Below, one piece after another: positions 1 to 7,618 of a DNA stretch of 22,156 nucleotides. Source of the DNA: Firmicutes bacterium UBA5486 (lineage in GTDB: Bacteria; Bacillota; UBA4882; UBA10575); assembly GCA_002427045.1 (NCBI GenBank), contig DIPO01000081.1, positions 1-22,156 on the forward strand, in the 5' to 3' direction. Every line of letters begins with the position of its first letter. The first letter of the stretch is position 1. Position numbers and translations under genes: made by a program. The notes under the pieces are model-generated. The model made no database searches, was not told the DNA's origin, and saw nothing but the letters and a program-made list of their open reading frames with translations.

Positions 1-90
1 AACACTATATATTGTGTTGGGACCTTTTAAAAAGACACAACGCAAAAAGCTTAATACAGTTTAGTACCTGAGGGAATTGCATAATTAAAA
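1..90. repeat. Fragments of the dispersed TIR element
   Basis: Bases 1-16 (AACACTATATATTGTG) match the internal segment of the element at 13348-13426, where the same 16 bases occur at about 13378-13393. Bases 69-88 match the terminal repeat (TGAGGGAATTGCATAATT). The window starts inside the first fragment, so the full structure cannot be seen. This may be the end of one copy next to a truncated second one. The family as a whole is well supported; the boundaries here are not. Confidence 0.45.
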
Positions 91-133
91 AATACTGTCT
101 TTAGAAGGCAACCAATAAAGGAGGTTTTTTGTT

Positions 134-544
134 TTGAAACATTTATACCGATCAGATACGGAAAAAATGATTGCTGGAGTGGCTGGTGGTCTAGCTGAAT
201 ACTTTGAAATAGACGTAAACTTAGTCAGATTATTATGGGTATTAGCCTTTTTTTTCAGTGGAGGGTTTTTTGCTTTTGCTTATCTGATTGCTTGGATCTT
301 TATTCCAGATAAAAACGCCCCTGAAACTCAGGAGGTAAATTTCAACAATTCATCAGAGACTGACCCCGCAATCAAGGACAAAAGATTGCGGACTGGTGGA
401 TTTATTCTAATTGTATTGGGGTTATTCTTTATTTTTAAAGATTTTATTCCCAAACAGATTTCTAAAAATATGATACCAATCTTCTTAATTCTCTGGGGAA
501 TAATTATTTTGTTCCGTAGTTTTAATAATCAAGGGAGGAACTAA
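134..544 (+). CDS. PspC-domain membrane protein
   Basis: Small integral membrane protein of 136 residues. Residues 2-59 match the PspC family: a basic start, the conserved IAGVAGGLAEYF stretch at about 13-24, then a hydrophobic segment at about 32-57. The C-terminal half has two further hydrophobic segments (about 89-103 and 112-128), resembling the LiaF/DUF5668-type membrane domain often found with PspC in Firmicutes. Family members are linked to envelope stress, but nothing here shows the partner. The start is TTG, placed by an AAAGGAGG at 117-124 with 9 bases of spacing; no ATG is better placed. The gene stands alone on the plus strand, converging on the amidohydrolase, and its stop codon lies inside the terminator stem. 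The assignment to the family is firm; the role is inferred. Confidence 0.85.
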   Translation: MKHLYRSDTEKMIAGVAGGLAEYFEIDVNLVRLLWVLAFFFSGGFFAFAYLIAWIFIPDKNAPETQEVNFNNSSETDPAIKDKRLRTGGFILIVLGLFFIFKDFIPKQISKNMIPIFLILWGIIILFRSFNNQGRN

Positions 545-570
545 AAAACAGTTCCCCCCTTGATCTTTTT
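528..570 (+). terminator. Intrinsic terminator of the PspC gene
   Basis: A 15-bp stem with one mismatch (ATCAAGGGAGGAACT at 528-542 against AGTTCCCCCCTTGAT at 550-564) has a 7-base A-rich loop and is followed by CTTTTT. The stem overlaps the stop codon at 542-544. On the minus strand the same hairpin lacks a solid U tract, so it is a weaker stop for the converging amidohydrolase gene. Confidence 0.8.
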
Positions 571-580
571 ATGGCCTTCC

Positions 581-1744
581 CTATTCCCTGGATACTACTC
601 TTTTTCCGTTGATGAATACCATCTCAACTTCAGCTTCAAAAGCTAAGGGATGACGATCAAAAACAACCAGGTCAGCATCTTTCCCTGCTTCTAAGCTACC
701 AACCCGATTAGCAATACCAACTATTTCGGCAGGATTAATGGTAATCGCTTTTAAAGCTTCTTGTGCATCTAACCCGTTTCGTACTGCTAATTTCGCACAA
801 AGTGGCAGATACTGTGAAGGAATTACAGGTGAATCCGTCATAATTGCGATTTTTACTCCCGCTTTTGCAAGTATTCCCGGTGTTTCAAAGGTAAGATTCC
901 TTAATTCCACTTTAGAACGGTCACTAAAAGAAGGGCCCACGATTGCTGGTAAACCTTTAGCAGCTAGTAAATCGGCGATTAGATGCCCTTCTGTACAATG
1001 ATCCAAAGTAATCCGCAGACCAAACTCTTCAGCAATTCGAATCGCCGTCATAATATCATCAGCTCGGTGCGCATGTGCCTTTAAAGGGATTTCTCGCTTT
1101 AAAACTGGAATTAAGGCTTCCCACTTCAAATCAAAAGCAGGTGTTTTTTCAGAATTTCCAGCTGCGGTCTCTTTCTTTTCCATATATTCTTTAGCTTTAA
1201 ATAATGCTTCCCGGAGAATTGAAGCAGTTGCCATTCTAGTAGATGGAGATTTTCTCTGCCCATGATAAACTCTTTTAGGATTTTCTCCAAAAGCTATTTT
1301 CATCGCTACCGGAGCAGAAAGTAGTTTCTCCTCCACAGTCCGGCCAAAAGTTTTAACCGCAGCAAACTGGCCACCAATTACATTGGCACTTCCGGGCCCG
1401 GTAATAGCTACTGTTACTCCAGCAGCTAAAGCTTCATCAAAGGTTCGATCAGTTGGATAAATAGCATCGATCGCCCGCAGTTGGGGAGTTACTGGATCTG
1501 TCATCTCATTACCATCATCACCTTCAAAGCCAAGGGAATCCTCAAAAAGGCCAATATGACAATGGGCATCAATAAATCCGGGAGTTATAAATTTACCTGA
1601 AAGGTCTATACTCTTTGCACCTTCACCATCAATACTCTTTCCAACAGCAGCAATCTTACCTTCTTCTATTAATAGATCACTATCTTCAAGCACAGGCCCA
1701 GCCATTGAAAATATAGTAGCATCTTTCAACAGTATTCTTTGCAT
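581..1744 (-). CDS. Metal-dependent amidohydrolase (imidazolonepropionase-like)
   Basis: Cytosolic amidohydrolase-superfamily enzyme, 387 residues, hydrolysing an unknown cyclic amide or related substrate. The N-terminal beta-sandwich strand is followed by FITPGFIDAHCHIG, giving the metal-binding HxH at His61 and His63. Other likely metal ligands are His224/His226 (KAHAHRADD), His249/His254 (DHCTEGH) and Asp304 (TDSPV). The C-terminus ends with the superfamily's typical GSLEAGKDADLVVFD stretch and a final beta segment. All core ligands are present, so it should be active. The start ATG has a GGAAAGGAAGAG upstream. It lies after the cyclo-ligase gene with a 133-base gap that holds its own candidate promoter and a repeat end, so it may be independently transcribed. 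It resembles imidazolonepropionase-like and YtcJ/prolidase-like hydrolases; no his-utilisation genes are nearby, so HutI is unlikely. Confidence 0.85.
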   Translation of the reverse strand: MQRILLKDATIFSMAGPVLEDSDLLIEEGKIAAVGKSIDGEGAKSIDLSGKFITPGFIDAHCHIGLFEDSLGFEGDDGNEMTDPVTPQLRAIDAIYPTDRTFDEALAAGVTVAITGPGSANVIGGQFAAVKTFGRTVEEKLLSAPVAMKIAFGENPKRVYHGQRKSPSTRMATASILREALFKAKEYMEKKETAAGNSEKTPAFDLKWEALIPVLKREIPLKAHAHRADDIMTAIRIAEEFGLRITLDHCTEGHLIADLLAAKGLPAIVGPSFSDRSKVELRNLTFETPGILAKAGVKIAIMTDSPVIPSQYLPLCAKLAVRNGLDAQEALKAITINPAEIVGIANRVGSLEAGKDADLVVFDRHPLAFEAEVEMVFINGKRVVSRE

Positions 1745-1787
1745 TCAATCTCTTCCTTTCCAAAGTTAGAAACGAATTAATTTAAAA

Positions 1788-1816
1788 TTTATAGTACTTT
1801 TGTAGTTTACTATAAA
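1788..1816 (-). promoter_or_regulatory. Candidate promoter overlapping a 9-bp palindrome
   Basis: On the minus strand TTTATA (1811-1816) and TATAAA (1788-1793) are 17 bases apart, 44 bases upstream of the amidohydrolase start. The two hexamers are the arms of a perfect 9-bp inverted repeat (TTTATAGTA 1788-1796 and TACTATAAA 1808-1816, 11-base spacer). This could be a promoter with a built-in operator, or simply an AT-rich palindrome. The -35 is weak (4 of 6). Confidence 0.35.
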
Positions 1817-1869
1817 CGAGAGACGAGTAACCAGCGACGAACTACAAGTGCATTATGCAATTTTCTTAA
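1817..1869. repeat. Single end of the dispersed element with CGAGAGACGAG motif
   Basis: The right part (1850-1869, GCATTATGCAATTTTCTTAA) is the outward end of the family, the reverse complement of the usual left end. It is joined to CGAGAGACGAG (1817-1827). The same pair, CGAGAGACGAG followed about 25-30 bases later by GTGCATTATGCAATTT, occurs on the minus strand of the element at 15843-16099. No second terminus was found, so this looks like a solo or decayed copy. Confidence 0.5.
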
Positions 1870-1877
1870 GTAAATTA

Positions 1878-2453
1878 CTAACAACAATCAATGATCTGAT
1901 CTTCGGTAATAATATAATCCATTTTAATATCATTTTCATTCACCGACAATTTGGGAGCTAATTGTAGTTGGAAAGCAATTCCTACTTTTATGGCATCAGG
2001 CCGTGCTCTAGAAAGATAATGATCATAGTATCCCGCTCCCCGCCCTAATCTGTTACCTTGAAAATCAAAAGCCACCCCCGGAATAAAAAAAAGTTCAATC
2101 TCTTCTGGATGGCAGTAACAACCCGTTTTGGGTTCCTTAATTCCTAAGGCACCCGGTAATAAGTCTTGTAGCTTCTCAATTTCTCGAAACTCCATCGTAT
2201 GCTCTAAAGTGTTCACTACCGGAAGTGTTAAATAAAAGCCCCGCCGTAACAAATGATTTAATAAATCGTAAGTTTTAACTTCATTTCTAAATGAAACATA
2301 GGCCCCAACGGTCTTGGCTTCACTTAACAATGGAAAAGTAAGTGCCCGGTGGCAAATAATACTACTCTTCTGATCTACCACTTCCGGAGAAAGCTTTTTA
2401 ATTTCTTCTCCATATTTTTGTCGATATGCTTTTTTACTTAATTTTATATCCAT
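1878..2453 (-). CDS. ygfA: 5-formyltetrahydrofolate cyclo-ligase
   Basis: Converts 5-formyl-THF to 5,10-methenyl-THF using ATP, returning the storage folate to one-carbon metabolism in the cytosol. The protein is 191 residues, the usual length. The basic N-terminal helix contains KKAYRQKY, a folate-contact region lies in FRNEVKTYDLL (about 55-65), and the hallmark nucleotide loop NRLGRGAGYYDHYL spans about 134-147. The ribosome-binding site is poor (AGAGAAA just before the ATG), which may mean low translation. It follows the 6S RNA on the same strand with only about 35 bases between the RNA 3' end and the start codon. This repeats the 6S-ygfA arrangement known from gammaproteobacteria. The gene is called yqgN in Bacillus. 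Identification is firm. Confidence 0.92.
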   Translation of the reverse strand: MDIKLSKKAYRQKYGEEIKKLSPEVVDQKSSIICHRALTFPLLSEAKTVGAYVSFRNEVKTYDLLNHLLRRGFYLTLPVVNTLEHTMEFREIEKLQDLLPGALGIKEPKTGCYCHPEEIELFFIPGVAFDFQGNRLGRGAGYYDHYLSRARPDAIKVGIAFQLQLAPKLSVNENDIKMDYIITEDQIIDCC

Positions 2454-2487
2454 TTTCTCTAACTACCCCCGGACGGCCGTAGATTTT

Positions 2488-2670
2488 AAAAAATAAACCC
2501 CGCCATGTCGTTTGGGCTGAAGATTACCTGAACCCGCTCTTGCAGGTGGGTGCCTCCCGGATGCTTTGTGTGTCCCTTCAAGAAGGCTTACACGCTACAA
2601 CCGGAGCTAAGCTCCCTAGGTAAAAGTGTTGGTTCATAACATCAGCTTCATACGTGCACAGCAGGGTTTA
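2488..2670 (-). ncRNA. ssrS: 6S RNA
   Basis: This is about a 180-nt RNA that mimics an open promoter and holds the sigma-A RNA polymerase. The ends form a 13-bp closing stem that pairs completely, counting G-U pairs (minus strand AAACCCTGCTGTG at 2657-2669 with CATGGCGGGGTTT at 2495-2507). A 3' run TTTATTTTTT follows. The interior has the expected long imperfect rod with a central open region, including GAACCAACAC near the 5' side, typical of Firmicutes 6S RNA. It lies directly downstream of aspS, where the Bacillus bsrA gene also lies. The 5' end is uncertain by some 10-15 nt if the promoter below is correct. Confidence 0.85.
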
Positions 2671-2689
2671 ACCCTTATTTCTTATTATC

Positions 2690-2719
2690 ATAATACCATA
2701 AAGAAGCTTATTCGTGCAA
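2690..2719 (-). promoter_or_regulatory. Sigma-A promoter of 6S RNA
   Basis: Minus-strand TTGCAC (2714-2719) and TATTAT (2690-2695) are 18 bases apart. Transcription would start about 2680-2684, shortly before the closing stem of the 6S RNA. The -35 hexamer lies in the last codons of aspS (Leu-His before Glu-stop). Both hexamers match the consensus at 4-5 of 6 positions. Confidence 0.5.
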
Positions 2720-4507
2720 GGGTTTAGGAGCTTTCTTTAAAATGGAAGTATTTATATGTAAGTCACGTAACTGCTTCGCATCAACCTCAGAAGGAGCCTC
2801 AGTAAGCAAACAAGTAGCACTAGTGGTCTTCGGAAAAGCTATTACTTCCCGGAGACTGGAAGCTCCAGCAAGGATCATTACTAAACGGTCAAGCCCAAAT
2901 GCAATTCCACCATGTGGCGGAGTACCATATTCAAAGGCTTCCAAAAGAAAACCAAACTTTTCTTTAGATTGTTCCGGTGAAAAACCTAAGGCACCAAAGA
3001 CCTTTTCCTGGACAGAACGCTGGTGGATACGGATGCTTCCACCTCCCAATTCTATACCATTGAGTACTAGATCATAAGAAGCAGCACGGACTTTTTCCGG
3101 TTCATCATCTAAAAGATCAACCTCTTCAGCAAGTGGTGAGGTAAATGGATGATGAACAGCTACAAACCTTTCTTCTTTATTGTCATATTCTAATAAAGGA
3201 AAATTTACCACCCATAGGAATTTAAAGATATCATCTGGAATTAAATTTAGGCGCTGACCAAATTCTAAACGTAATGCCCCCATCGCTGTATGTGCTAGTT
3301 TAGGATCTTGATCAGCAATCATAATAATTAGATCGCCTTCTTGGGCCCCCATTTTTTGGATTACCGTATCAAGCTGCCCTTGAGTAAAGAATTTTGCAAT
3401 TGCTGATTTTACTTTGCCTTCGGTAAGAGCAAAATAAGCAAGTCCCTTTGCTCCATACTTAGCAGCGATCTTTGTTAGTTCATCCAGCTGTTTTCGGGAA
3501 TAATCACCACATCCGGGAAGATTAAGTGCAACTACTCTTCCCCCTTTAGCTACAATATTACGAAAAACAGCAAACTCTGAATCAGCAACTAAACAGGAAA
3601 TATTGACTAATTCCAGTTTGAATCTGGTATCCGGCTTGTCACTTCCATACCTTTCCATGGCTTCTTCATAATCCATCCGTGGGAAAGGCCTGGGCAGTGT
3701 GATTCCCTTTAATTCTTGAAATAGAAAAGCAATCATCTCTTCCATTAAGTTTAAAATGGTATCCCGATCGGTAAAGGAGAGTTCTATGTCGATCTGAGTA
3801 AACTCTGGCTGACGATCGGCTCGCAGATCTTCATCCCGGAAGCAACGGGCAATTTGAAAATATTTTTCCATCCCGCTAACCATTAAAAGTTGCTTAAAAA
3901 GCTGTGGAGATTGAGGCAAAGCATAAAACTTACCTGGATTTACCCTGCTTGGAACCAAAAAGTCCCTGGCACCTTCCGGAGTACTCCGCGTTAACATTGG
4001 AGTCTCGATCTCCCAAAAACCCTTTTCATCTAAAAAGTCACGAATTAATTTCGTAACACGATGACGCAACTGAAGATTCTTCTGCATTTCTGGCCGGCGA
4101 AGGTCTAAGTACCGGTAACGTAAACGGAGTGCTTCTTCTACTTTGGCTTGGTCTTCTACATAGATAGGAGGGGTTTTAGCTTGATTAAAGATGAGCAGTT
4201 CCTCAGCATAAACTTCAATCTCTCCGGTAGAAAGATCCAAATTAACCATATCTTCAGGTCTTTTTTCTACTCTTCCTTTTACCATAATAACAAATTCGTT
4301 CCGTAGGGTTTCAGCAGTTTTAAAAAGTTCTTCGCCAGAATCGGGATTAAAAACCACCTGCACTAACCCAGTACGGTCTCTTAAATCAATAAATAATAAT
4401 CCCCCAAGATTTCGATGGCGGCTTACCCAGCCATTAAGACAAACTGTTTTCCCGCCATCATTTGAAGATAATTCTCCGCAATAATGCGTTCGCATCCAAG
4501 TAGACAA
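2708..4507 (-). CDS. aspS: Aspartyl-tRNA synthetase
   Basis: Class IIb synthetase that charges tRNA-Asp (and perhaps tRNA-Asn if non-discriminating; this cannot be decided here). It has 599 residues, the usual bacterial length. The N-terminal OB-fold anticodon domain covers about 1-105 (GWVSRHRNLGGLLFIDLRDR). The catalytic core contains motif 2 in RCFRDEDLRADRQPEFTQID and motif 3 in GIAFGLDRLVM near residue 555. The bacterial GAD insertion domain lies between, at about 290-430. The start is TTG, chosen because GGAGG precedes it by 7 bases; the internal ATG four codons later is too far from it. It follows hisS by 13 bases and is surely cotranscribed with it. The 3' end carries the -35 box of the 6S RNA promoter. 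Confidence 0.97.
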   Translation of the reverse strand: MSTWMRTHYCGELSSNDGGKTVCLNGWVSRHRNLGGLLFIDLRDRTGLVQVVFNPDSGEELFKTAETLRNEFVIMVKGRVEKRPEDMVNLDLSTGEIEVYAEELLIFNQAKTPPIYVEDQAKVEEALRLRYRYLDLRRPEMQKNLQLRHRVTKLIRDFLDEKGFWEIETPMLTRSTPEGARDFLVPSRVNPGKFYALPQSPQLFKQLLMVSGMEKYFQIARCFRDEDLRADRQPEFTQIDIELSFTDRDTILNLMEEMIAFLFQELKGITLPRPFPRMDYEEAMERYGSDKPDTRFKLELVNISCLVADSEFAVFRNIVAKGGRVVALNLPGCGDYSRKQLDELTKIAAKYGAKGLAYFALTEGKVKSAIAKFFTQGQLDTVIQKMGAQEGDLIIMIADQDPKLAHTAMGALRLEFGQRLNLIPDDIFKFLWVVNFPLLEYDNKEERFVAVHHPFTSPLAEEVDLLDDEPEKVRAASYDLVLNGIELGGGSIRIHQRSVQEKVFGALGFSPEQSKEKFGFLLEAFEYGTPPHGGIAFGLDRLVMILAGASSLREVIAFPKTTSATCLLTEAPSEVDAKQLRDLHINTSILKKAPKPLHE

Positions 4508-4520
4508 AGATAATCCTCCC

Positions 4521-5807
4521 TTATTGGTTAATTACTCCTTGTGGAGAGATTAAATTAGAAATTTGGTCAACAATATCCGGCAAATCTACTCTTATTTGTT
4601 GGCCATCATTCATGTTTTTAATCGTAACTTGGCGTTCTTTCCATTCATCTTCGCCAATTATTATGCATATGAAAGCACCTGATTTATTGGCTGCCTTCAT
4701 TTGAGCTTTCATACTCTTTACCTCAAATCCCAGTTCAACTTTGAAACCATTCCTTCGTAAGGTAGTAGCAATCTTAAAGCCAACATTCGAAAGCTCCTCG
4801 GTTAAAGAAATTATATATACTTGGGGCGCTTTAGAGCAAACGGGCAGTTTCCCACTTTGTTCAAGGGTGGTGAATAACCGTTCCATACCAGAGGCAAAAC
4901 CTACCCCTGGAACAGCAGGCCCTCCACATTCTTTCACCAACCCATCATAGCGCCCCCCACCACAAATCGCATTTTGAGCTCCAAGATCGGTATTAACAAC
5001 CTCAAATACGGTTCTGGTATAATAATCTAAACCCCTGACTAATCTGGGTTTAATCTCATATTTTACATTAGCCTGATCAAGTAAGGTTGTAACCTGAATA
5101 AAATGTTCTTTACAGGCCTGACATAGAAAATCATGGATAGAAGGAGTTTTGGCAGTAACTTTCTGACAAGAATCATTTTTACAGTCCAATAACCGAAGGG
5201 GATTTCTTTCCAAACGATTAAGACAACTAGGACATAACTGAGAAGAAGAAGCCTGTAGAGAAGCGATTAAAGCTTTCTTATATTCTTCACGGCATTCTGA
5301 ACAGCCAACAGAGTTTAAATAGATTTCAAGTTCAGTTAAACCTAGATGCTGGTACAGGTCATGAGCCAGTAAAATAATTTCCGCATCAGCTAGCGGAGTT
5401 TCTTCTCCTAAAAGTTCAACTCCAAATTGGTGAAATTGACGAAACCGTCCAGCTTGTGGCCTTTCTTGCCTAAACATCGGCCCTAAATAAAATAGCTTAG
5501 TTGTTCCTCCCTGGCCATGTAGTTTATGTTGAATGTAAGCCCGTACTACTGGAGCAGTACCTTCCGGCCGAAGTGTAATACTTCTACCACCCTTATCTAA
5601 AAATGTATACATTTCTTTTTCTACAATATCAGTGGTCTCCCCAATACCACGGAGAAATAACTCTGTATGTTCAAAAATCGGGGTGCGGATTTCACCATAA
5701 CCGTATGCAAGGAGAACCTCACGGATATTAACCTCCATCCATTGCCAGATTAAGGCTTCCTGGGGCATTATATCATAAGTACCACGCGGCGCAGTAGTCA
5801 AGTTCAT
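4521..5807 (-). CDS. hisS: Histidyl-tRNA synthetase
   Basis: Class IIa synthetase that charges tRNA-His. From the ATG at 5807 it has 428 residues. Motif 2 is in FRQERPQAGRFRQFHQFGVE, the histidine-specific HisA motif is RGLDYYTRTVFEV, followed by GGGRYDGL, and a C-terminal anticodon-binding domain covers about the last 100 residues. A four-cysteine cluster at about 170-230 (CSECREE, CPSC, LDCKNDSC, CQAC) looks like a small metal-binding insertion seen in some bacterial HisRS. The frame could begin five codons earlier at a TTG, but AGGAAGAGGG lies just before the ATG and serves as its ribosome-binding site. It is the middle gene of a foldase-hisS-aspS run; the 100-odd bases upstream hold a G-rich hairpin, not a T-box. 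Confidence 0.97.
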   Translation of the reverse strand: MNLTTAPRGTYDIMPQEALIWQWMEVNIREVLLAYGYGEIRTPIFEHTELFLRGIGETTDIVEKEMYTFLDKGGRSITLRPEGTAPVVRAYIQHKLHGQGGTTKLFYLGPMFRQERPQAGRFRQFHQFGVELLGEETPLADAEIILLAHDLYQHLGLTELEIYLNSVGCSECREEYKKALIASLQASSSQLCPSCLNRLERNPLRLLDCKNDSCQKVTAKTPSIHDFLCQACKEHFIQVTTLLDQANVKYEIKPRLVRGLDYYTRTVFEVVNTDLGAQNAICGGGRYDGLVKECGGPAVPGVGFASGMERLFTTLEQSGKLPVCSKAPQVYIISLTEELSNVGFKIATTLRRNGFKVELGFEVKSMKAQMKAANKSGAFICIIIGEDEWKERQVTIKNMNDGQQIRVDLPDIVDQISNLISPQGVINQ

Positions 5808-5848
5808 CCCTCTTCCTATCAAATGAAATAAAGATTAAAGAATGGGTG

Positions 5849-5892
5849 AAGGGTCACTCCCCCCACCCACCTTGTTACCAGAATCGACCCTT
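5849..5892 (-). other. G-rich hairpin between the foldase gene and hisS
   Basis: In the transcript, AAGGGTC (5886-5892) can pair with GACCCTT (5849-5855). The loop holds GGTGGGTGGGGGG (5859-5871), four G tracts close together that could make a two-layer quadruplex. No U run follows, so it is not an ordinary terminator. It sits about 40 bases before the hisS start. The T-box consensus and specifier stem are absent. Confidence 0.4.
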
Positions 5893-5930
5893 TAATTATT
5901 TTTCTAACGGAGTTTCTGTAATACTCTCTA

Positions 5931-7436
5931 TTATTCCTCTGTTATCCCTTCTTGATTATGAGTCTCAATTTTTTCTTGTTCCTCCTGAAGCAGTTTATTA
6001 AACTCTTCTTGTTCTTTATCTATTCTAGCTTGAATTACAGCTATCTTATCTTCTAAAGTTTTAGCTTCTTCAGTAAATTCAAGCTCATTCATCTTAACCA
6101 GTACTTGTTTAAGAAGGTAAATTTCGTCTCCGGCCTTTTTCTCTGCTCCCAAAAGTGCCTCTTTCGCTTGCTCTTGATCGCCCTTAGCTTTATAAATTTC
6201 TGCCTTTACTAGATATACCTGATAATCATCCTTAAACCGTTCTGGCAGCCGTAGAAAAACATCTAAAGCAGCATCATAGTTACTGGCCTGTTTATATGCT
6301 TCTGCTAGCGAAAGGAAGGTTTTTAAATCTTTTTTGTATCTTTTATCTTTTAGTGCTTTTTCATAAGCAAGAGCAGCTTCGTTCCATTTTTCTTTTAACT
6401 GTAGATGATAACCAAGAAGCATGGGATCAAGAATCTCAATGGTTGCTGTTTTCTCTCGTTCTTCTTTTAACCAATCTGCTCTCTTTTCGCTCTGAAATTT
6501 ACGAGAAAATATTTCATCACTAATCTTGATTTTTTCTTGTTCCCATTCTTCTCCCTCGGCTAATTGTTTATCAATTACTTTAATAATATGGTAGCCAAAT
6601 TGAGTCTTAACTGGAGCACTAAACTCGCCAGAATCTAATTTTAAAGCAGCTTCAATAAATTCGGGGACAAAAGCACTTTTATAATACACAATATTGGCAT
6701 TACCTAAATGTCCGCCTTGGTCTTTATTACTAAGATCATCTGAGAATTCTTTGGCTAAAGCCTCAAAATCCCCTCCGGCATTTAATTTCTTGAATATATC
6801 TTCCGCTTTCTTAAAAGCTTCCCGCTCCGAAAGAGGATTTTCTTTCACTAAAGAACTGGTAGCAATTAAAATGTGGGAAAGATCGATCTGTTCATAAGCC
6901 TCTACAATTTCTTCGTCAGTAACTTCAATTTCTAGTTCTTTACCTAGATCTACATATAATTTCTGTTCAGCAAGAATCTGCCTTAGTATCTCTTTGAGTT
7001 CTTTAAGATTCTTAGTTCCGACCTGCTTAATCAGCATCTGCATTTCTTCTTCTGTATCAATCTGGTTATAAATTTTGATTTTCGTTAATAAATCATCAAT
7101 CTCTTGATTTGATACAGTAATTTTTCTAGCTTTAATAGCCTGCTTAATTATTTCCTGGTCAATAAGGTATTCCAGAGTTCTTTCTTTCATCTCTTCTTCA
7201 CTCATTGAAGAACTAAACTGCTGTAGAAAGCGGATATAAATATCATTAAACTCTTTATCTTTTACTTTTACCCCATTTACCCGAACAGAAGGTCCTTTAT
7301 AGAGGTAACTATCATCTGTACCACCTAATCGCGGGAAAGCATAGAATAGACCTATACACATCGCTAAAACTAAAATAATAACAACCGGTTTTACTAGCGA
7401 TTTCGACAACCGGCGAAGATTCATTATACCAGCCAA
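5931..7436 (-). CDS. Membrane-anchored PrsA/SurA-type peptidyl-prolyl isomerase with TPR-like tail
   Basis: Extracytoplasmic foldase, 501 residues. Basic start, one membrane segment at about 15-33, then a SurA-N-like helical chaperone region (about 50-180). A parvulin rotamase domain spans about 186-289 (LSHILIAT ... GGHLG ... FGYHIIKVID). The tail (about 340-500) holds TPR-like helical repeats and a charged coiled coil. PrsA proteins usually lack the TPR part and are lipoproteins. Here LAMC at 24-27 is not a proper lipobox, so anchoring is probably by an uncleaved helix. The start is TTG, with AAGGAGG 7 bases upstream. A strong promoter lies 180 bases upstream, and its leader contains a copy of the dispersed element. 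In related genomes hemZ is often followed directly by hisS, so this gene looks inserted in that order. Confidence 0.85.
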   Translation of the reverse strand: MAGIMNLRRLSKSLVKPVVIILVLAMCIGLFYAFPRLGGTDDSYLYKGPSVRVNGVKVKDKEFNDIYIRFLQQFSSSMSEEEMKERTLEYLIDQEIIKQAIKARKITVSNQEIDDLLTKIKIYNQIDTEEEMQMLIKQVGTKNLKELKEILRQILAEQKLYVDLGKELEIEVTDEEIVEAYEQIDLSHILIATSSLVKENPLSEREAFKKAEDIFKKLNAGGDFEALAKEFSDDLSNKDQGGHLGNANIVYYKSAFVPEFIEAALKLDSGEFSAPVKTQFGYHIIKVIDKQLAEGEEWEQEKIKISDEIFSRKFQSEKRADWLKEEREKTATIEILDPMLLGYHLQLKEKWNEAALAYEKALKDKRYKKDLKTFLSLAEAYKQASNYDAALDVFLRLPERFKDDYQVYLVKAEIYKAKGDQEQAKEALLGAEKKAGDEIYLLKQVLVKMNELEFTEEAKTLEDKIAVIQARIDKEQEEFNKLLQEEQEKIETHNQEGITEE

Positions 7437-7475
7437 AAAAATTCCTCCTTAATTTGTTATTTTACATTCTAGACC

Positions 7476-7565
7476 ATTGCATAATTACCTCCGGCATTGA
7501 TTTGAACATAATATAATCAAGGTTTTATGGTCAAATTTTAATCATTCAATTATGCAATTCCTTAA
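7476..7565. repeat. Dispersed TIR element, 90-bp copy
   Basis: The left end ATTGCATAATTA (7476-7487) mirrors the right end CAATTATGCAATTCCTTAA (7547-7565). A second inverted pair lies inside: TTTGAACATAA (about 7501-7511) with TTATGGTCAAA (10 of 11 match), so the whole element folds back on itself. It lies between the foldase start and its promoter, so it should be transcribed as a leader hairpin. It contains no ORF. Confidence 0.75.
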
Positions 7566-7618
7566 TTCGGTAGCTCAAAAATATTAAAACAAAAGGAAAC
7601 AAATGATTTCTTCTCCCT

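Noticed and set aside
581..1744. Amidohydrolase as HutI of histidine degradation
   Set aside because: No hutH, hutU or hutG neighbours, and the sequence looks like the broader imidazolonepropionase-like group.
2742..3077. Plus-strand ORF of 111 codons opposite aspS
   Set aside because: It lies wholly antisense to the well-supported aspS gene and has no ribosome-binding site or recognisable domain.
5823..5930. Possible T-box leader before hisS (AAGGTGGGT stretch)
   Set aside because: The gap is only about 108 bases, with no specifier stem, no AGGGTGG-ACCGCG box and no terminator with a U run.
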